Shown: positions 32,446-46,522, numbered from the stretch's first letter. The stretch is DNA of 64,000 nt from Micromussa lordhowensis (GCA_964020085.1 OZ026609.1:3410028-3474027), one strand, 5' to 3'. Notes: generated by a model from the letters alone, not told the origin. Program-made: numbers and translations.

Positions 32446-34716
32446 GTCGTACAGGGGTATTCTCGTGATGCGTGATTAGCTGATTTTTTTTTCCGTGAAA
32501 CGTGAATTTAGCAAATTATTCTTCGTGATCCGTGATCTGAAGGTTTTGCGTGACCCGTGAACAACTTGAATTACTAACCGATATTCGTGATTTCACCACT
32601 CTATTCTACGTGATTTTGAGACGCGAGTCCTCTTAGCCTGCGATATGGAGCCTTGAACTAGCCTTTCAAGATTTTTCTTTCTTCAGACACTCTTTCTAGA
32701 GCAGGAACAGGTTATGAACCTATGGACTCCTGTGCCGCCCTTAACCGGCCAAAATTAGCATCGTCTAAACTCAACTTACCTGTTACCTGTCTTCTTTGTG
32801 CTATGTGGAACATAATACAATGATGACTGCCACTCTATTGACTGCTCGATGATATTTCTCAATATGAAAATTTGCTCAGTAGTTCTCCTACCTGGTCGAA
32901 AACCTGCTTGTTCCTTTCTAAGCTTCGACTCTACTCCGGTTCGTTTCCTGTCAATCATAATTCTCCCCAGGACCTTGCTGACAACTGACAGCGACGTAAT
33001 TCCACGCCAGTTTTTACATTCTTTCAGATTTCCTCTTTTCGATCGGCAGTTTGACAATCAATCCTTTCCTCCATTTTCTTGGTGTCTTCTCGTCTCTCCG
33101 CACTATGCCGTCTATGATCTCCTTGACTTTAGTAGTAGCATAGTCAATGTCAGCTTTAAGCGGCTCCGCCTGTATGTTGTCTATTCCTGGTTCCTTACTT
33201 CAGCTCAGCTCTGCTGGGTTCATATGTACCAATTTCTTCTATTTCATTCGGCAGCTCTATCTCCATTTCAGTTACTGGATTACTAGGCTCTCTCTATTTA
33301 GTACTTCAGAGAAGTGCTCCAACCATCGTCTGAGCTTACTTTCTTTATCGTTAAGGATCTTGCCTGTTTTGCAGCACTCTGCCTTGGTCTTTCGTTGCTT
33401 AATACTTTGGTCAGGGTATACAGTGTTTTCATGTGTTGTTGTTCAGCCGCATTTTCAGCTTCTTTTGCAATCTAGATGATGATGAACTTTAATAATTACT
33501 CCTATACAGGCTTTTCAGCAACTATTTACAATGGTGAAACAGATGAAACAATTTACTATTAATAACAAATGAATAGATTACAAGAGGTAATAAATAAAAA
33601 TAAAAAAAAATACAAAAAAATACAAAAAATAAAAATATACATACGAGTACTGTTAATATGCCCCTCTTAGGGAGTTCTTCTTCAGTCCATTTTCTCTTAT
33701 CCACCCTAACCTGTCTTTTAACTTCCCTATCCTTTTGTCTGTATTCATTTTGCCATCTCTGTTTTGGTCTCTCTGATCTTGCACCGATTAGCTTCTGTTT
33801 AATATGGTTTTCTTTTGGTCTACCAAAGTCCAAGCCTCCTGACTGAACCATGGCTCGTTTTTTTTTTCTTGTACCCTAGTACCTCCTCTGCCATTTTGAC
33901 ATAAGCTTCCTCCATTATCTCGTCTTTTCTTTCCACTTGGTCTTCTTGTTCTTCTCCTTTATCACTCATTTGTTTTTCAGCTGTATGGTGAACCTTCTGT
34001 GTATATCATGGTTTTGGAGTTTCTGTGTGTCGAGCCTCTTTGTGGTACTCTTCGTCGCCGGTGCTCTTTTGGGCTTTAATCTGATGGTTCATCGTACAAG
34101 GTAATGGTCGCTGGCGACATCTGCTGACCTCATGGCCCTCGTGTTTTTAATCATGATACTGATGTTCTAAATTTTCTGTTAACCAGAGCGTGATCTATTT
34201 GATTTTTTTGTTCTTCCATCGGGTGACAGCCAGGTTTGCTTATGAATCTTCTTGTGAGGAAAAACTGTTCCGCTGATAACCATTTCATTGAAATCGCAGA
34301 TTTCTTTCAGTCTTTCACCATTATCATTAACCGTGCCCAGTCCTTGTCTCCCATTACTCTTCCAAGGCCGTTGACAAGGTTTCCCACCTTCGTAATCATA
34401 TCGCCCGTTGAATTGCTAATACATGATTGTGTACCTGGTACCTGCTCAGTTACTTCTTGTAGTTTTCCCGGCAAGCTGTCGTGTTGCATTTGTATTTTTG
34501 ACCAGATTAAAGCTAATTTGGCCAAGATCCAGCCTCAAAACCACCAAAATGTCCAAAAACTCATTTTTGACAAAAAGCTCCAGGGGTCAATGGGTTGAAA
34601 TGAGTATCATTCTTGCTTATTTTCGTGATTCGAGAAAACGAAATTTAGACTTCCGTGATCCGTGATTCCCTATTTTTTCGGTTCGTGAACCGTGCCAGAG
34701 ACCCCCCCTGTACGAC
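32446..34716. mobile_element. TIR element carrying a nested LINE fragment
   Basis: GTCGTACAGGGG at 32446 is mirrored by CCCCTGTACGAC ending at 34716. Both ends continue into CGTGAT-rich subterminal repeats (32460-32620 and 34620-34690). CTTCGCA occurs just outside both ends and may be a target duplication, though four extra bases separate it from the left end. The interior holds retrotransposon remains on the minus strand. Confidence 0.6.
32770..34560 (-). pseudogene. decayed non-LTR retrotransposon (endonuclease plus reverse transcriptase)
   Basis: The minus strand at 32776-33057 reads CKNWRGITSLSVVSKVLGRI and then RKEQAGFRPGRRTTEQIF, typical of the start of a LINE reverse transcriptase domain. 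Upstream on the same strand, about 34220-34340 encodes the end of an apurinic endonuclease domain (KEICDFNEMVISG..TWLSPDGRT) followed by a frameshift before the expected IDH. Many stops and shifts lie between. The catalytic YADD part is missing, so it is dead. Confidence 0.8.
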
Positions 34717-36915
34717 TTCGCACTCAAAGAAATACAGTAGCGCTAGGACCTCTTGTTAACGAACACCTCTTGTAAGCGACCGCTCCAACATTTTGGGCTA
34801 ATTGTTGAACATTTGCTAGCGTTTGCAACCTTCGGCAAGGACACGGCCAGGTGTGATTTGATAAATTTTCTTAAATTAGAACTTTTTTCTTCTTGTTTCT
34901 AATAATAGGCTTCCAATATATTGTTTAATTCAAATGGTATACTAAAATAAACGACACTGTTAGTATTGGCAATTGGAAACAGTCATCTCTCCTTCAGAAA
35001 TTTCGTCTTACTCTGTGAATAGTTTTCTTTTTTGGACTACTTCAGTACTGCCATGCCATAAAAATGTTTCGTTTTTTCTTACATGTAAAATCGCCCTCCT
35101 TCTCGTAAACGTGAGTCGGTACCTTAATTAAATTATAATAACAATAATAATAATAACTTAATAAAAGCTCACCACAGAATAATTAGCAACTAAACAATTT
35201 TGCGTCAACGCTGATTAGGTCTATTCCGTGTTTGCTATCTTACATACTGGCCTTTATTTCCAAGATGTCTTTCTAGACGTGAGTGACACTGGTGTCGGAG
35301 GCACTCGAACAACACCCCTAAAATGTTAGCAGGCATTGAGTCAAACATTTTTGGGGGTGTTTTTTTTTTCTTTTTTTTCCGTTTTTTTTTTAATTTTTCC
35401 AAAAAAACTCGGTCGGTAGGACGAGAAAGAACGAAACATTTTATGGGAATGACTTATAATGGGAATAAACTCATTTGAATAAGAAAATTGTTGTTTTTCT
35501 TTCATCGCAGAAATCCATTCTATAGCTTGATCAATTCGTTGACTTGTCTGAAAACAAGATTTATGCAACGTCTGAGGTTGGATTAAGGCTTTGAAAAAAT
35601 CTACAGACAATCGAGACCCTGTGTGGCCAGACCCCATGCAGGCAACCACCTCTCGCAAAACAGCCATCAAGATTTAAGTGCTTGCCTAAGGAAATATGAA
35701 TTTCCATTTTATTTGAAATGTTGAAAATGCGCGTTTACTGGATGCTTTTAGCAACATGTTTCACAATGGTTTTACGTGATATTTGCTATACGAAGTGATT
35801 TGCAAAGTCAAATCAAGTTGTTCTTTTGTCAAGAACAGCGATAGCCCTGCAACAGATCTTATATGTGTTGCCCGTGGGGTGTGATACTAAGAAATATGTC
35901 ACGCAAGGAGCTTGTCAGAAAACTGCGCGGAAAAATTCCGAGACCAACTGCACGAAAAACAAATGTTGGGGCAGAAAGGATCAAACGGTGGCACGCGCCG
36001 CTATGAAATAACGTTAATTTTGTGCGCAAAGTAGAACAATGTTACCTGTAGACTGCGCAAAAATGCGCCCGATGTAAACGAGTGTCCATTGGTCTGTTTT
36101 TGTGGCTTTGAATGAGTGTCTGTAAATTCACGCTAGTTTTTGTAAAGCAGGATTAAGATTATAACCTTTCTTCCGGTCTTAAACCACGCGTTTGAATTCT
36201 TTTTGTTCCATGTGCTAGACAAGCGTGCAGTAAAAATGGCAGCAGGTGTACATTTACTTAACGGAGTGCGACCTTCCAAGACAGATGTAAGCCTTAAAAC
36301 CCCCATGCCAGCTCTTCGATCACGACATCTGACAACGAAACAACTGAAACTATTTTCACATAAAACAATGTTTAATCAGCTGTATACGCTAAGTTTGTTC
36401 CATCCTTGTTTTAATTTTTGCAACTCAGCACAAATGTCGCAGCTTTTTAAGTTAACAAGGGAGTGCGGGCTCATTTCCCGAAACAGCGGCTTGTAATGGA
36501 GCTCATCCTTGCATTCAAGTGGCTTCGTTTCCAATTCTTTCCGTGACCGCTTCTGACTTTTGAAACAATTTATATGCTAATACATCATCTCAATCCCAAT
36601 ATCTTGTCTTATTTGACAATTTTGTGAATGTTATTTCTGGAACCCTAAGATGATTAGTAAATATTCCATACCGGCTGTTGTTATAACGATGTTTTAAAAT
36701 TCTTTGCGTGAGTCCGGTTAATTGAAAATTACACAATACCCTGAATACATTCAGCAGGGGATGTTTTCGAAAAAACCGCAGCGCCAAAGTTTAAGCTCGC
36801 TTTTCACTGAATATACATCTAGCTCGATCAGTGACGGAAAGCATGTGATAGGTTAACTTTGCACGGCAGATCTTTCTGTTTCACAAACAGATTGACATAG
36901 TCAACTTCAACTGAA
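34717..36915. other. intergenic stretch, no gene recognised
   Basis: AT-rich, with poly(T) runs near 35355-35395. No frame here has family resemblance or paired splice sites. Confidence 0.4.
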
Positions 36916-39900
36916 ATGCACCGCCGGTGGATTCCAGATTTACTTTTGACGAAATATCTGCTGCTGTTATTGCTGTATCTTCGAACAAGTAGGTCTAACT
37001 GAAATTACCATTATACGTTTGCTGTTTATTTATTTTGAAGTGGTTCTTTACGACCGCATGTTCGACAGTTCTTCACATTTCATTTCACCGGCTTCCTGGC
37101 GGCTGCTTTAATATTTAACAAACGCAGAAATTTGGAATGTGAGTCAAACGAGATGAAAATTCCCTCATCTGTATATTTTAGAAATGGCGTTTTCAAATTT
37201 TAGACAGTAGAATAATGATGGTGTGAAGCATGCCGCGAACATGCAGCAGAAGAGCAAGACACCGCGTTCCTTCGTTCATCTTTCAGTTGCACACACTATG
37301 TTTCATTTTCCAAGCGACATGCAAATTTCTGCTTGTTTTTAGCTGTATCCATTGAATGAAAATTGCATGATCATCGTTTTAATATTCATCGCTTTTTATT
37401 GTCTCATCAAAGGTGATCAGAAGTCGGCGGTGAGTTCGCTGTAGTTTGTTTGGCAGGCACGTGTGTGTCGATTGTCAGTTCACCGTTCAGAAAGTTCCGT
37501 TTTATTTTTTCTCCTTTTCAATTAATTGAAGGCTTTATACATGGCCGGTCCTAAATTCGCCTTTAAACGTTGAAAGGTGCATCGTAAGAGGATTTATTTT
37601 TAATACTAGCGACGACCGCTCTATAGCTAAAGAGCGCTTGTTCGCGAAGATTTTGAATTTTCGCAGATTTTTCGCTAAATAGTGTTTACGACGAGTCGAG
37701 TCGACAGGTCATATTTTAAGCGTGCCACTTGTTCTGTCAACGCGATCAATGTACCACTGAAATAATGGCCCGTCTTCGCCGGCTGTTTTTATAGACCTGC
37801 ATCCTTTTTTTCCGCCCAGAAATAAGAGGTTGTAGCTCTAAAAAGTAGGCAATTGTTTCGTCGAAATTTCGTTTTCTTAAATGACAGCTGTACTTCTGCG
37901 TTTTTTATTCATCTACCAAAAACCAGTCTGGCTGAATGCTGTAGTAATTATAGGCTTTTTAGTATTATTGTTTTCCTATGCCTCTAGGCTACAAAATGGA
38001 CACACTAGCCGGAAACAATGAAAACGTCAAATTTCTTATGTCGATTGTCTCGTCGACTTTTCAATTCTTCGATGCCTCCAAAATTAGATTTTGCAAGGCA
38101 ATTATCTTAAACCTATAGTTTGTACGTGCCTTCGCTTACAACATTGGTCTCACTTTCAGTAGAAACGTGTCCATTTGATTCAACACACGTAAATATTTAC
38201 CCGGCAACATGACAAAGATGTGCAAATCAGCCTTATTACACACTTCCATAACTTTCTTCACTTCAATGGCGCTACCGCTGGTCTCCTAGCAACGCTGACA
38301 GCTCACTTGTCGGCTCGAATTGTTGTGACAGTAAAAGAGAGTTGCAAAAATTACACCTGCTGCTTTAGTGATCGACCAACTGTGAAGTAGGTGATAATTT
38401 GCCCCTCAATCCTGATCCTGACTTTGTTATGATTAAGCCGTGAAATTGAATTGTTAAAACGTCCCGAAAAGTAAACGGTCAGTACTTCTTGACCAAATAG
38501 CAGCTTGAATCAGTACTAACTTCTGCCAACATACATGTAGTCTCCCTCGCAGCCGTTTTTTGGGATGTCACGCAACGCAGGGGAGACTAGTATACATGCT
38601 GAACTATAACATAAGACTTAGGGAGCGCGTTCTCGAAAAATCAGTCATGATCATTCAATGTTACAAGTAATTAAAATCATGCGTGAGCCTCGAAGCGTTT
38701 TAGATAGTGATTGACAACTTTCAGAATGACGTGGAGTGCCCTTGCTATCTTTCCTTTGGACAAAAAAAAACGGAAACCCTTAGACAAAGATTTGCGCTTG
38801 TTTCTTCAAGTATGAGATAATTAATATCATGTTTTTATGCCTCTGCCTTGATGTCGAACATAGTATATGTCATAACCTTGTTAGAGTAGAGCTGGACCCA
38901 CGCCGTAAAGTCGAGTGGATTGGCAGACAGCTTTGAGATTCTTGATCAGTGACAACAAACACGCCCAAAAAAACTCATGTCAACTTAATTATCAAACTAA
39001 GCAAGCTGACCAAGGGATGGACTATTATTTTTTTGAGGGGGGCAGGGGGAGGGGAGGCAGGGGGCTTGGACAATTTCCCAAAAAAATCCGGCACAGTAAA
39101 CAAACGCTGAAAAAATATCGTGCAAGGGAAGCCATGGGGAAAAAATCAAGCAAGTGCTTTCTACTATTCAAGTCTTGTGTTTCACTTTGGAAACAGTTCT
39201 TGCACAAGCTATTGCCCACCAAAAAACCCTCATGCACACTGGCTTAAAGGTGAGTGCCCAACCCCAACCCCTCTCCCCTAAAAAAATAATGGTGCGTCTC
39301 AAACTATCCTTGAAACGCGAGAAAACTACAGGAACGTGCGAGAGTTGCTTGAAATCTATTTTAGTTAAAACAATTTTGGAAATAATCAACTTGACAAGCA
39401 CAAATTATTAACCTAAGCTTCGTTCCCTTCAGAAATTGTTAAAAACCGCCTGAATAATTTTTGTGATAAGAGAGCTCTCAACGATGTCTTGAATACGGCA
39501 AAATACTGAAAGTCTACTGAGACACATTTCATTTCCCGGCAGGATTTTCAATAATTAAGCACGAAAATTTCGGCAGTCAAAGTAAAAAAACAAAAACAAT
39601 CTCAATACACAGTCTCAACTGGTTTCTAAAGCTTTGTGAAGCCTGTGTATTGAGTATATACAGCGCTCGACAGTACCTGCAATCATGACAAACAAGATTT
39701 ATCAGTTGTTATGGACCTGGTGTTTAATAACTGACTGGCTATACTTTGCATAAAATATGAGCTGAGGTTAGCATAGGACATCTTTAAAATGAGCAGGTAC
39801 CTGGCGTGTCGTTTATTTTAGTCTTATTTTGGGAATATGCCACAGGTTGTCTGTTAAGTCAACGCGATGTTGAATATATTTCACTCGCGAACTCATTACT

Positions 39901-42349
39901 GTGGAATTCGACGATATTTCCTTAAAACGTTCTTGCAAGAATGTTGTTGTAACGTTATCTGACAGAGATAATTAAGAGGACTCGCTTCCTTTTCAATTTC
40001 GTGTTGCGGCTAAGCGGCTTTTAATATTATTCGGCTTCGAGTGCTTACAATGACAACAAAGCTGATATTGTATTGTCTGTGTTCATCTGAAGAAAGCTTG
40101 TATTTGCAGTTTGTCTGGCGTCCATTGCTCCTCAAGATGCCAAGCATTGTTTAATTTGCGTATACATCCTAATACACGGACGGATTTTTTTTTTCGGATT
40201 TATTTATTCCGCACTGAACGTTGTGTTTCTGGGTTTCTCTTCATTGGAACTTTGTCCTTAATAAGTTTACAATTTCAAGCCAGTTTTTACTGTCATACGC
40301 GGGTTAACCTGCAGTATTTGCATATCAATACTGTTAAACATTGGACGAAATTTCGAAGACAATTTCACCTCGATTGGAAAGGTTGTTTTTTTTAAGCTGC
40401 CTAAAGCTCTTATTTTGTCTTGTTGTAAAAAAACCAAGAAGATGTAAAACGAGTTTCCGCTGATAATAAGGAAAAATGTGATTTCCAGTCCGTACTACGC
40501 ACTCTTGAGAGTTTGTTTGCGTTTTTTGGTTTGTTTCATGTAAGACAGCGCAAAATGTAAACATTCCGCAACTACTTACATGACGTAATTCAAAGTTTCA
40601 AAACAACAGCCATTATGGATACGAAAGACCGTAAACAAAGAAGAATGAATCTATCATCTCAGTATTATCCGAAGACACTGAAAGTGTGCCCAGTGATGGT
40701 GATAATTTATTATACTATTGTTCCTTGCCTTTCCGGCTGTCTTGACAAGTTTTAACCCACCATCAGAATAAATAGCTTTTTGTTGTGAATGTTACTGTTG
40801 TTTGTAATTTTGAGTGACTTATGAAAGTTGTGAAGTCTAACCTGTGTGAAAACCTCTTGGGAGTGTAAGCCAGTGACAAACTTTTGGCACATTCAAGGCT
40901 TCCTGTGTGCTACATAAATGTACAATTACAGTGTACGACTATGTACCTTTAATTTGACTAGAGCTTCTTCATCAGTGGTTGTTCCTGTTTAAAAAATGCC
41001 AGCTAGGACAGGGTAATCTCGAACTCAGATCTCCCACGGCCATGCGTCGAACAGAGTGATGTTTTGGTAAGATAATGTGAACAGGGATTTGCCCAGAGGT
41101 AAAGGGGATGGGAAGTCTACGAAAGGTGGGAAAATGGGGGAGGAATCAAATAGGACATTGCAACATTTAAAAGCATTTCGCCATTTTCCCTACTGGCAAG
41201 AGTAATAACTAACTCATAATTTTCCTTACCTTATAGGCAAACCCTTACCAACCCTAGGTGACCATCGCATCAGTCTGCAATGCCTACAAGACCACATGTT
41301 GCTTGACATGGACTTACAAGATATACCGAAATTAGAACCGAATTCGCTGCATTTACGACACTTCTCATGCAAACCACAAGTCTCGAATACACGCGCCATA
41401 TTTCAAGTCCCCTTTCAAGGTTGCGGGACGACCATCGGGACAGAACTGAACCATATTGTTTATAAAAATGTCGTGGACAACTCGCAGCAGGTAAACGGGT
41501 CACGCGTGGCTGTCAGACACGCGCCAGAACTTTATTATCCCTTTGCGTGTCGTTATCGCCAAAAGTACATCGTCACCTTGAAGGAAGGACAAAAGGACAG
41601 TCAAGGAAATGGAAATGGTCAGGAAAAAGGAAATCGGACAAGAGAAGGTAACGTCAAGTTTCTTATTCCTTTTCTTTTAAGTATTTAGCCCTGGGGTATT
41701 TTTTGTTTGGGATCCCCGGGATCCCGTGGGCGGGGGGGGGGACGTTTGGAGGGGCTCTTTTTTGCGTCCTCCGTGTATCTCCAATTGGGGTCAGTCAATG
41801 GTACTCAGACTTAAATGGTGTGTGGACCATCCGAGCCTGTTCACTAAAGTGATACTCACGTGTCAATCATGACGTCACGGAGCACCAAGATTCAAAATGC
41901 ATGTCCGCCATCTTGGATCCGCCATTTGTAAAGTAAGTCACAACATCTCCAGAATAAAATGAGAAAAACAGTAAAATACAAGGGTACAAGAAATGTAAAG
42001 GTCTTCGAACAGATCGTCATAAAATCAAAATTCGAACTAAAACAAAACATTGTGGTTGAAAAAAATCCAAATTTGGGTAAAGCATCCTAAACAGTAGCCA
42101 TAGAATAATCAAGTTTAAATTGACACGCCAAAACTTTCCTTGATGTAACAGCCCTGTACAATTTGAATTCAACTTAGTACATCATCAATGAATCAATGGT
42201 TTTCTCTTTTTCTTTTTGTTTTTTTTTTTCTTTCAGATAACCCTTCGGACGTATCTACAAACAGCGTCTCAAGTTCTTCCTTACATCACATTAGTGTCCT
42301 TTTTGTTGCACTGCAACTTCTTGGTATCTTGAAACAAGTCTTGCATTGA
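36916..42349 (+). CDS. single ZP-N domain surface protein 1
   Basis: The core exon (41237-41647) encodes a compact ZP-N module: four cysteines in the order LQC, SCKP, GCGT and ACRY, with FQVPFQGCGTT and a final YPFACRY as in zona-pellucida N-domains. It is followed by a charged glycosylatable linker. The last exon (42237-42349) ends in a hydrophobic tail (SVLFVALQLLGILKQVLH), like a GPI-attachment signal or a short membrane anchor. No ZP-C half is present, so it should not polymerise in the usual two-domain way. The first exon is tentative: 36916-36988 gives MHRRWIPDLLLTKYLLLLLLY and a phase-1 GTAGGT donor, which joins in frame, 198 residues in total. Closest relative in the window is the gene at 54.4-59.3 kb. 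ZP-N modules act in matrix assembly and gamete recognition; the role here is unknown. Confidence 0.75.
38538..38591. repeat. short MITE (AGTCTCC ends), copy 1
   Basis: TAGTCTCCCTCGCAGCCGTT and inverted GGGAGACTA ends; the same family as 59580-59646, which shares GCAGCCGTT and CGCAACG. Confidence 0.7.
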
Positions 42350-44036
42350 TTAGAACCGTCGGTTAATATCCCGGGTGCCATCAAGAAGAACACGCCTTAG
42401 GCAAGAAACGAATCTGTCCCTTAAAACAGCTGTTTAGAGAGAAGCTGCCTTGTGATAGGCTTCCATAGGCTACATAATGAAATAAGCATTGAGTACTGTC
42501 AGACAGTTCTTAATTCCAGTTCATAATTGCACTGAACTACATGGAACATTCCACCGATTCGTACCTTGAACGAGGTTTCGTGCTCGTGTTACCTCTTTGG
42601 TTTTTTCCACCTAATTAAACGACAACTGGAAGATTCCCTTGCTGGGATCATAAGTTTGAAGCTCGACAAAAAGCACACCACTTCACTTTGCTACCACTCA
42701 TTTGCGCCTTTATTTAAAACGGCATGCAGTATCTTATATCGAGAAATCCATTTTGGATGTAGTAAAGTTAAGATGCAGCAGAACTCAAAAGAGGGCTGTA
42801 ATCGAAGTGTATTCTTAGAAAAACAGTGAGCATTGGGTTTAAAATAGAGGAGATGCAGCCAATAAGTCAAAGCTACGATTAGATTACAAGAGAGCAATCG
42901 CCTTTTTATACCATGATAATTTATGTCAACTTGAATGTTAGTTATTTATTTATTTTGATTGATTAAAACCATTTTTAGCATTTGCCACATATCAGTTCTT
43001 GTCTATTTCAATGAGAACGTGCTTGAGCATGGATTGAAAAATGCATATTATTACTAATAAATCATTTCTTTTTCTCGATTATTATTTTTTCCACACGTAA
43101 GATGTTTGCGCGAGGAGTCAAACCTCAGTTCTGGGGTCATTAGATTATAAGGGGGAGATTGACACAGTAGTTTCTTTTAAAGGAGTTCTTTTGGTCCTCT
43201 GCAGCTAATGGAGAAAGAAGTGTAAGAGGGGCGAATCGAAGCCCCCCAAGCCGCACTCACAATGTGAGTGCAGGCGCGGCGCTCCGTGAGGAGCTTTAGC
43301 ATTTGATTTTGCGCCTGCACTCACCTTGAACAGCGGATTTCTCTAACAAACGTTCGAGCCTCTGCGGAGAAGAGGGTCCTTGGAATTGTTTACCTGCAGC
43401 AATGCAGAGACACTATAAAACTCATTTGGTATGAACGTTTTGGCATGTCTCTTGAGCAGGATAATCACGGAGTTCGGCCTATAAGAATTGATGTCGATAA
43501 ATCATTCTGTTGCTCGCATTACCAGTTTACAGTTTTCTTTGACTACGAAGATGGAAGATGCCGTTTTCCATGAAAAACATTACTTTTCGACTTCATCTAC
43601 CACACAACTTGACGTTAGGCAAGCAACTCAAACGAGTGGCCATGCAATACAAAATAAGTTCCATTTTAAAAATACTTTATTTTCGAAGCCTCTTTTTCTT
43701 TATGCCAAATAACGAGAAATTCGAAAGTAACTGAAAGACAATTATTAATGCTCCTTAATGCTCCAACTTACGTGACCAGATTATGGAGTCGTACAAGATT
43801 ACTACTTCTAGGACAGCAATGGCCGTTTGACATGTTTGAGCGGATTTTGGAATATCAGATGTTTTTTAATCAATCAATCAATAAGTCAATCAGTCAGTCA
43901 ATTAGTCGGTCAGTCAGTAAGACGGACAGTCAGTCAGTCAGTCCGTCAATCAGTCAGTCAATATCACTGCTGTTGCTTTTAACAGTTTATCAAGAATTCC
44001 TCTTGGAACTACTCCTCATACCATCTTCTAATTTTC
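42350..44036. other. intergenic stretch between ZP-N gene 1 and aerolysin-like gene A
   Basis: An AATAAA at 43056-43061 may end ZP-N gene 1. A tetranucleotide repeat lies at 43866-43962. No gene was seen. Confidence 0.45.
43866..43962. repeat. TCAA/TCAG tetranucleotide repeat
   Basis: About 24 tandem four-base units, mostly TCAG and TCAA with TCGG and TCCG variants. Confidence 0.9.
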
Positions 44037-46522
44037 TTAGCTAACTGGGGAATCGGACCATTTGACATCCCAACTCAATCCAGACACGTCGTGGAACTTT
44101 CCTTTCAACTCGAACTCATACAGGTTCTCGTTAGTCAGAGCATCAATCACATCTGGCAGCCACTCGTACTTCTGTTTCATGTCGTTCCATAGCCAAGGTC
44201 TTTCATCTCTCTGACTCACTCTCCTCAAGAACTTGAAGAGTGGCTCATCAGGGCTTCCTATGCTGTACGGGAAGTCAGGTCGGCTCTCAGATCCTTGGTG
44301 TGTTTCATGAAAATTTGGACTAGAGCCTCCTTTGCCTCCACCCCAGCGGAGGAATCCTTCCAGTTTAGCACTGAACTGAACCTGTATCGTAGCCTTATAA
44401 GGCACGGTCACGTTCTTCCTCGCCACGTTTAGTTGATACTTTGTCACGGAAAGACCATCGACAGTTTGCGTCTCGGGTACTCTCATGATATCCCAATTTA
44501 TTTCTCCGTTCTCATCTTTATTCACTTGACCACTCTCTGCTTCCCCTGACAAGGTCACTGAAGCGCCGAAGGACCCAGCTATTCCAGCACCTGGGGACTT
44601 ATATTTAAGTGAGATAGATGCGCCGATTCCCGCCTTCCATCTGCTTGTCGAGGAATGGACCACAGTTCGCACGGTTTTTATCTCGCGAGTGATTGTCGTC
44701 TCAACAGGTAAAGGATCTTCATTCCGTATCTCTCCAACATCTTGAACAATGGGCTTCATAGTGTCCACAACAGGCTTGCCGTAGTTGATGTTCTTGACTT
44801 TGAATGAGAAATTTTCGTAGGTGATCTTCAAGCGATCTTCTGCCTTGTGTCCCTCGCACGGTTGTTGATAATTGGCCGTCCACGTATCCCCTTCTCTTCT
44901 AAAGTCCATGCCAGGCCACTTGGTTCTGCAACCGCCTGTCCAACCGTACCCCATAGCATGCGCTAGTGTTCCTAGGTTTTCTAAAGTCACGTCCATAACA
45001 CGCGATTTGGCTTGGTCAAGTGATGTTAGAGCTCTTTGACCTAAAACAGAAATACTAATATAAAAAAGCGCGCTCTAAGATAAGCAGCATGATGTCTCTT
45101 GATGAATGATAAAAACAATGCTCAGTTGATCGATTCCTTGTCGTAGGCGCTGCAATGCGAAACAATGTAGTTTAACCTTTCAATTCCAAGGAAGGGAAAA
45201 CTCACTTTATGGCATCGATAGAAAAGAAATGAAATGAAATGAAGTTAGTTACAAGTAATGGACAAAAGCAAAAGACTTTGAGACTTGTTCATAAATACCT
45301 TCAAGCATCTTGCAGCACCTTAGCTTTTTAATACTCGACAATTGCTCTCCGGTTCCCCGATACAATCCAACCAATAGAAAGCCTTCCCTATTGCACTGCC
45401 GCAGGGGTTGCTGGCCAGCGTCCTGGTCATAGCAGTCTGGGTACGAGTTTGGATGAAGAGAAGGCTTGCAGCAGGTTACCCATTGGATGCTTTTAAGCTC
45501 GTCACTAGACCCCCGGTGAAATCCGCGGAGAAAGAACCCGGGCGAGCAAGTGGCCCAGCCTTCGCTGGAACAAAAGTAGACGTTTAGTTTGCTCAATTGT
45601 TCAAGTTTCTGGTCATTCAATGTTCAACTAAGTAGCAGTGTTCAATTAGGTGTCGTAAAACGAAAACCAATGTAATCACTATAGCCAATCATCAAGGACA
45701 TGTAGACAGTCTAATTAACAAATCAAAACTTGAAGTAAGTACATGCAGATGACGCGAAGTGCTCGGAAACGGGTGACAGCGAGTCGCTATTGGTTTTGGT
45801 TTTACTTCTGATTGGATGAAAAAGTGGCACGAGTTTGATGAACTAATTGTGAAGCGCAGTAATGAAAAACCAACTAGCTTTTCGACATTCAAGTGAAAGC
45901 AGCCCAAGGCAAATTAATTTTCTCTGTGCGAACTATATAGGCATGGAATCCCAGAAATAACTGACTGAGCTTAGCTTCATATAATACAAAGAAGGCAGGA
46001 ATTCTCTTCTCAAACGCCACCGCGTTCTTAAGACAGTGCTTCAATTTGGTAAAATTAAAACGTCGCTTCATTAATATGGAATTAAATTTAACTGAATACA
46101 CATAATGGTTCTAAACGTGAGGAGCTCGAAAGGACCCACTAAGAAACTGTAAAGCTCAAGTCATATATGCCCTAATAATATGAGCAGGTTAGGGTGTTAC
46201 GGTTGATGAAGGCATCTGCAGGTTACCTTCTGAAACTCAGTTGCCAGTCTGCTGAGTGGCAAGTGAAAGGCCAGTCTTGATGAAGGCTTGGCGGCCGGCA
46301 GCATTTTCCCGCTGAAATGTCTTTCAGGTTGTCGTTGGCGCCTCTAACCTCTAGTCCTTTTAAGTACAGGTACTGTTGTCCTGTTGAGCACTCGGCATAT
46401 CCTTCCTTGTTCATATCGTTACCGAATTGGGAAGATGGTTTGCACTCACTCTTTCCTGAGGTAACACTTGGCATCACCAGCAAAAAAACGGTGAACAAGA
46501 ACCTTGGATCCATCCCCAGCAT
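44037..46522 (-). CDS. secreted aerolysin-like protein A with cysteine-rich modules
   Basis: Three exons, phases consistent: 46227-46522, 45299-45564 and 44037-45040; 521 residues. A signal peptide (MLGMDPRFLFTVFLLVMPSV) is followed by three cysteine-rich modules of about 45 residues, each with an aromatic-x-x-G pattern, a CC pair and a closing C. The last exon encodes the aerolysin/ETX-MTX2-type part: a GYGWTGGC motif followed by a W/C-rich segment, a Ser/Gly-rich alternating stretch where the family has its membrane-inserting hairpin, then a VTVPYKA strand and a RWGGG turn. Family members oligomerise into beta-barrel pores and serve in defence, digestion or venom; activity is not shown here. 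The frame is intact. The start could also be the ATG at 46513. Paired head-to-head with paralogue B. Confidence 0.82.

Noticed and set aside
43866..43962. CRISPR-like regular array
   Set aside because: It is a simple four-base microsatellite without spacers, in an animal genome.
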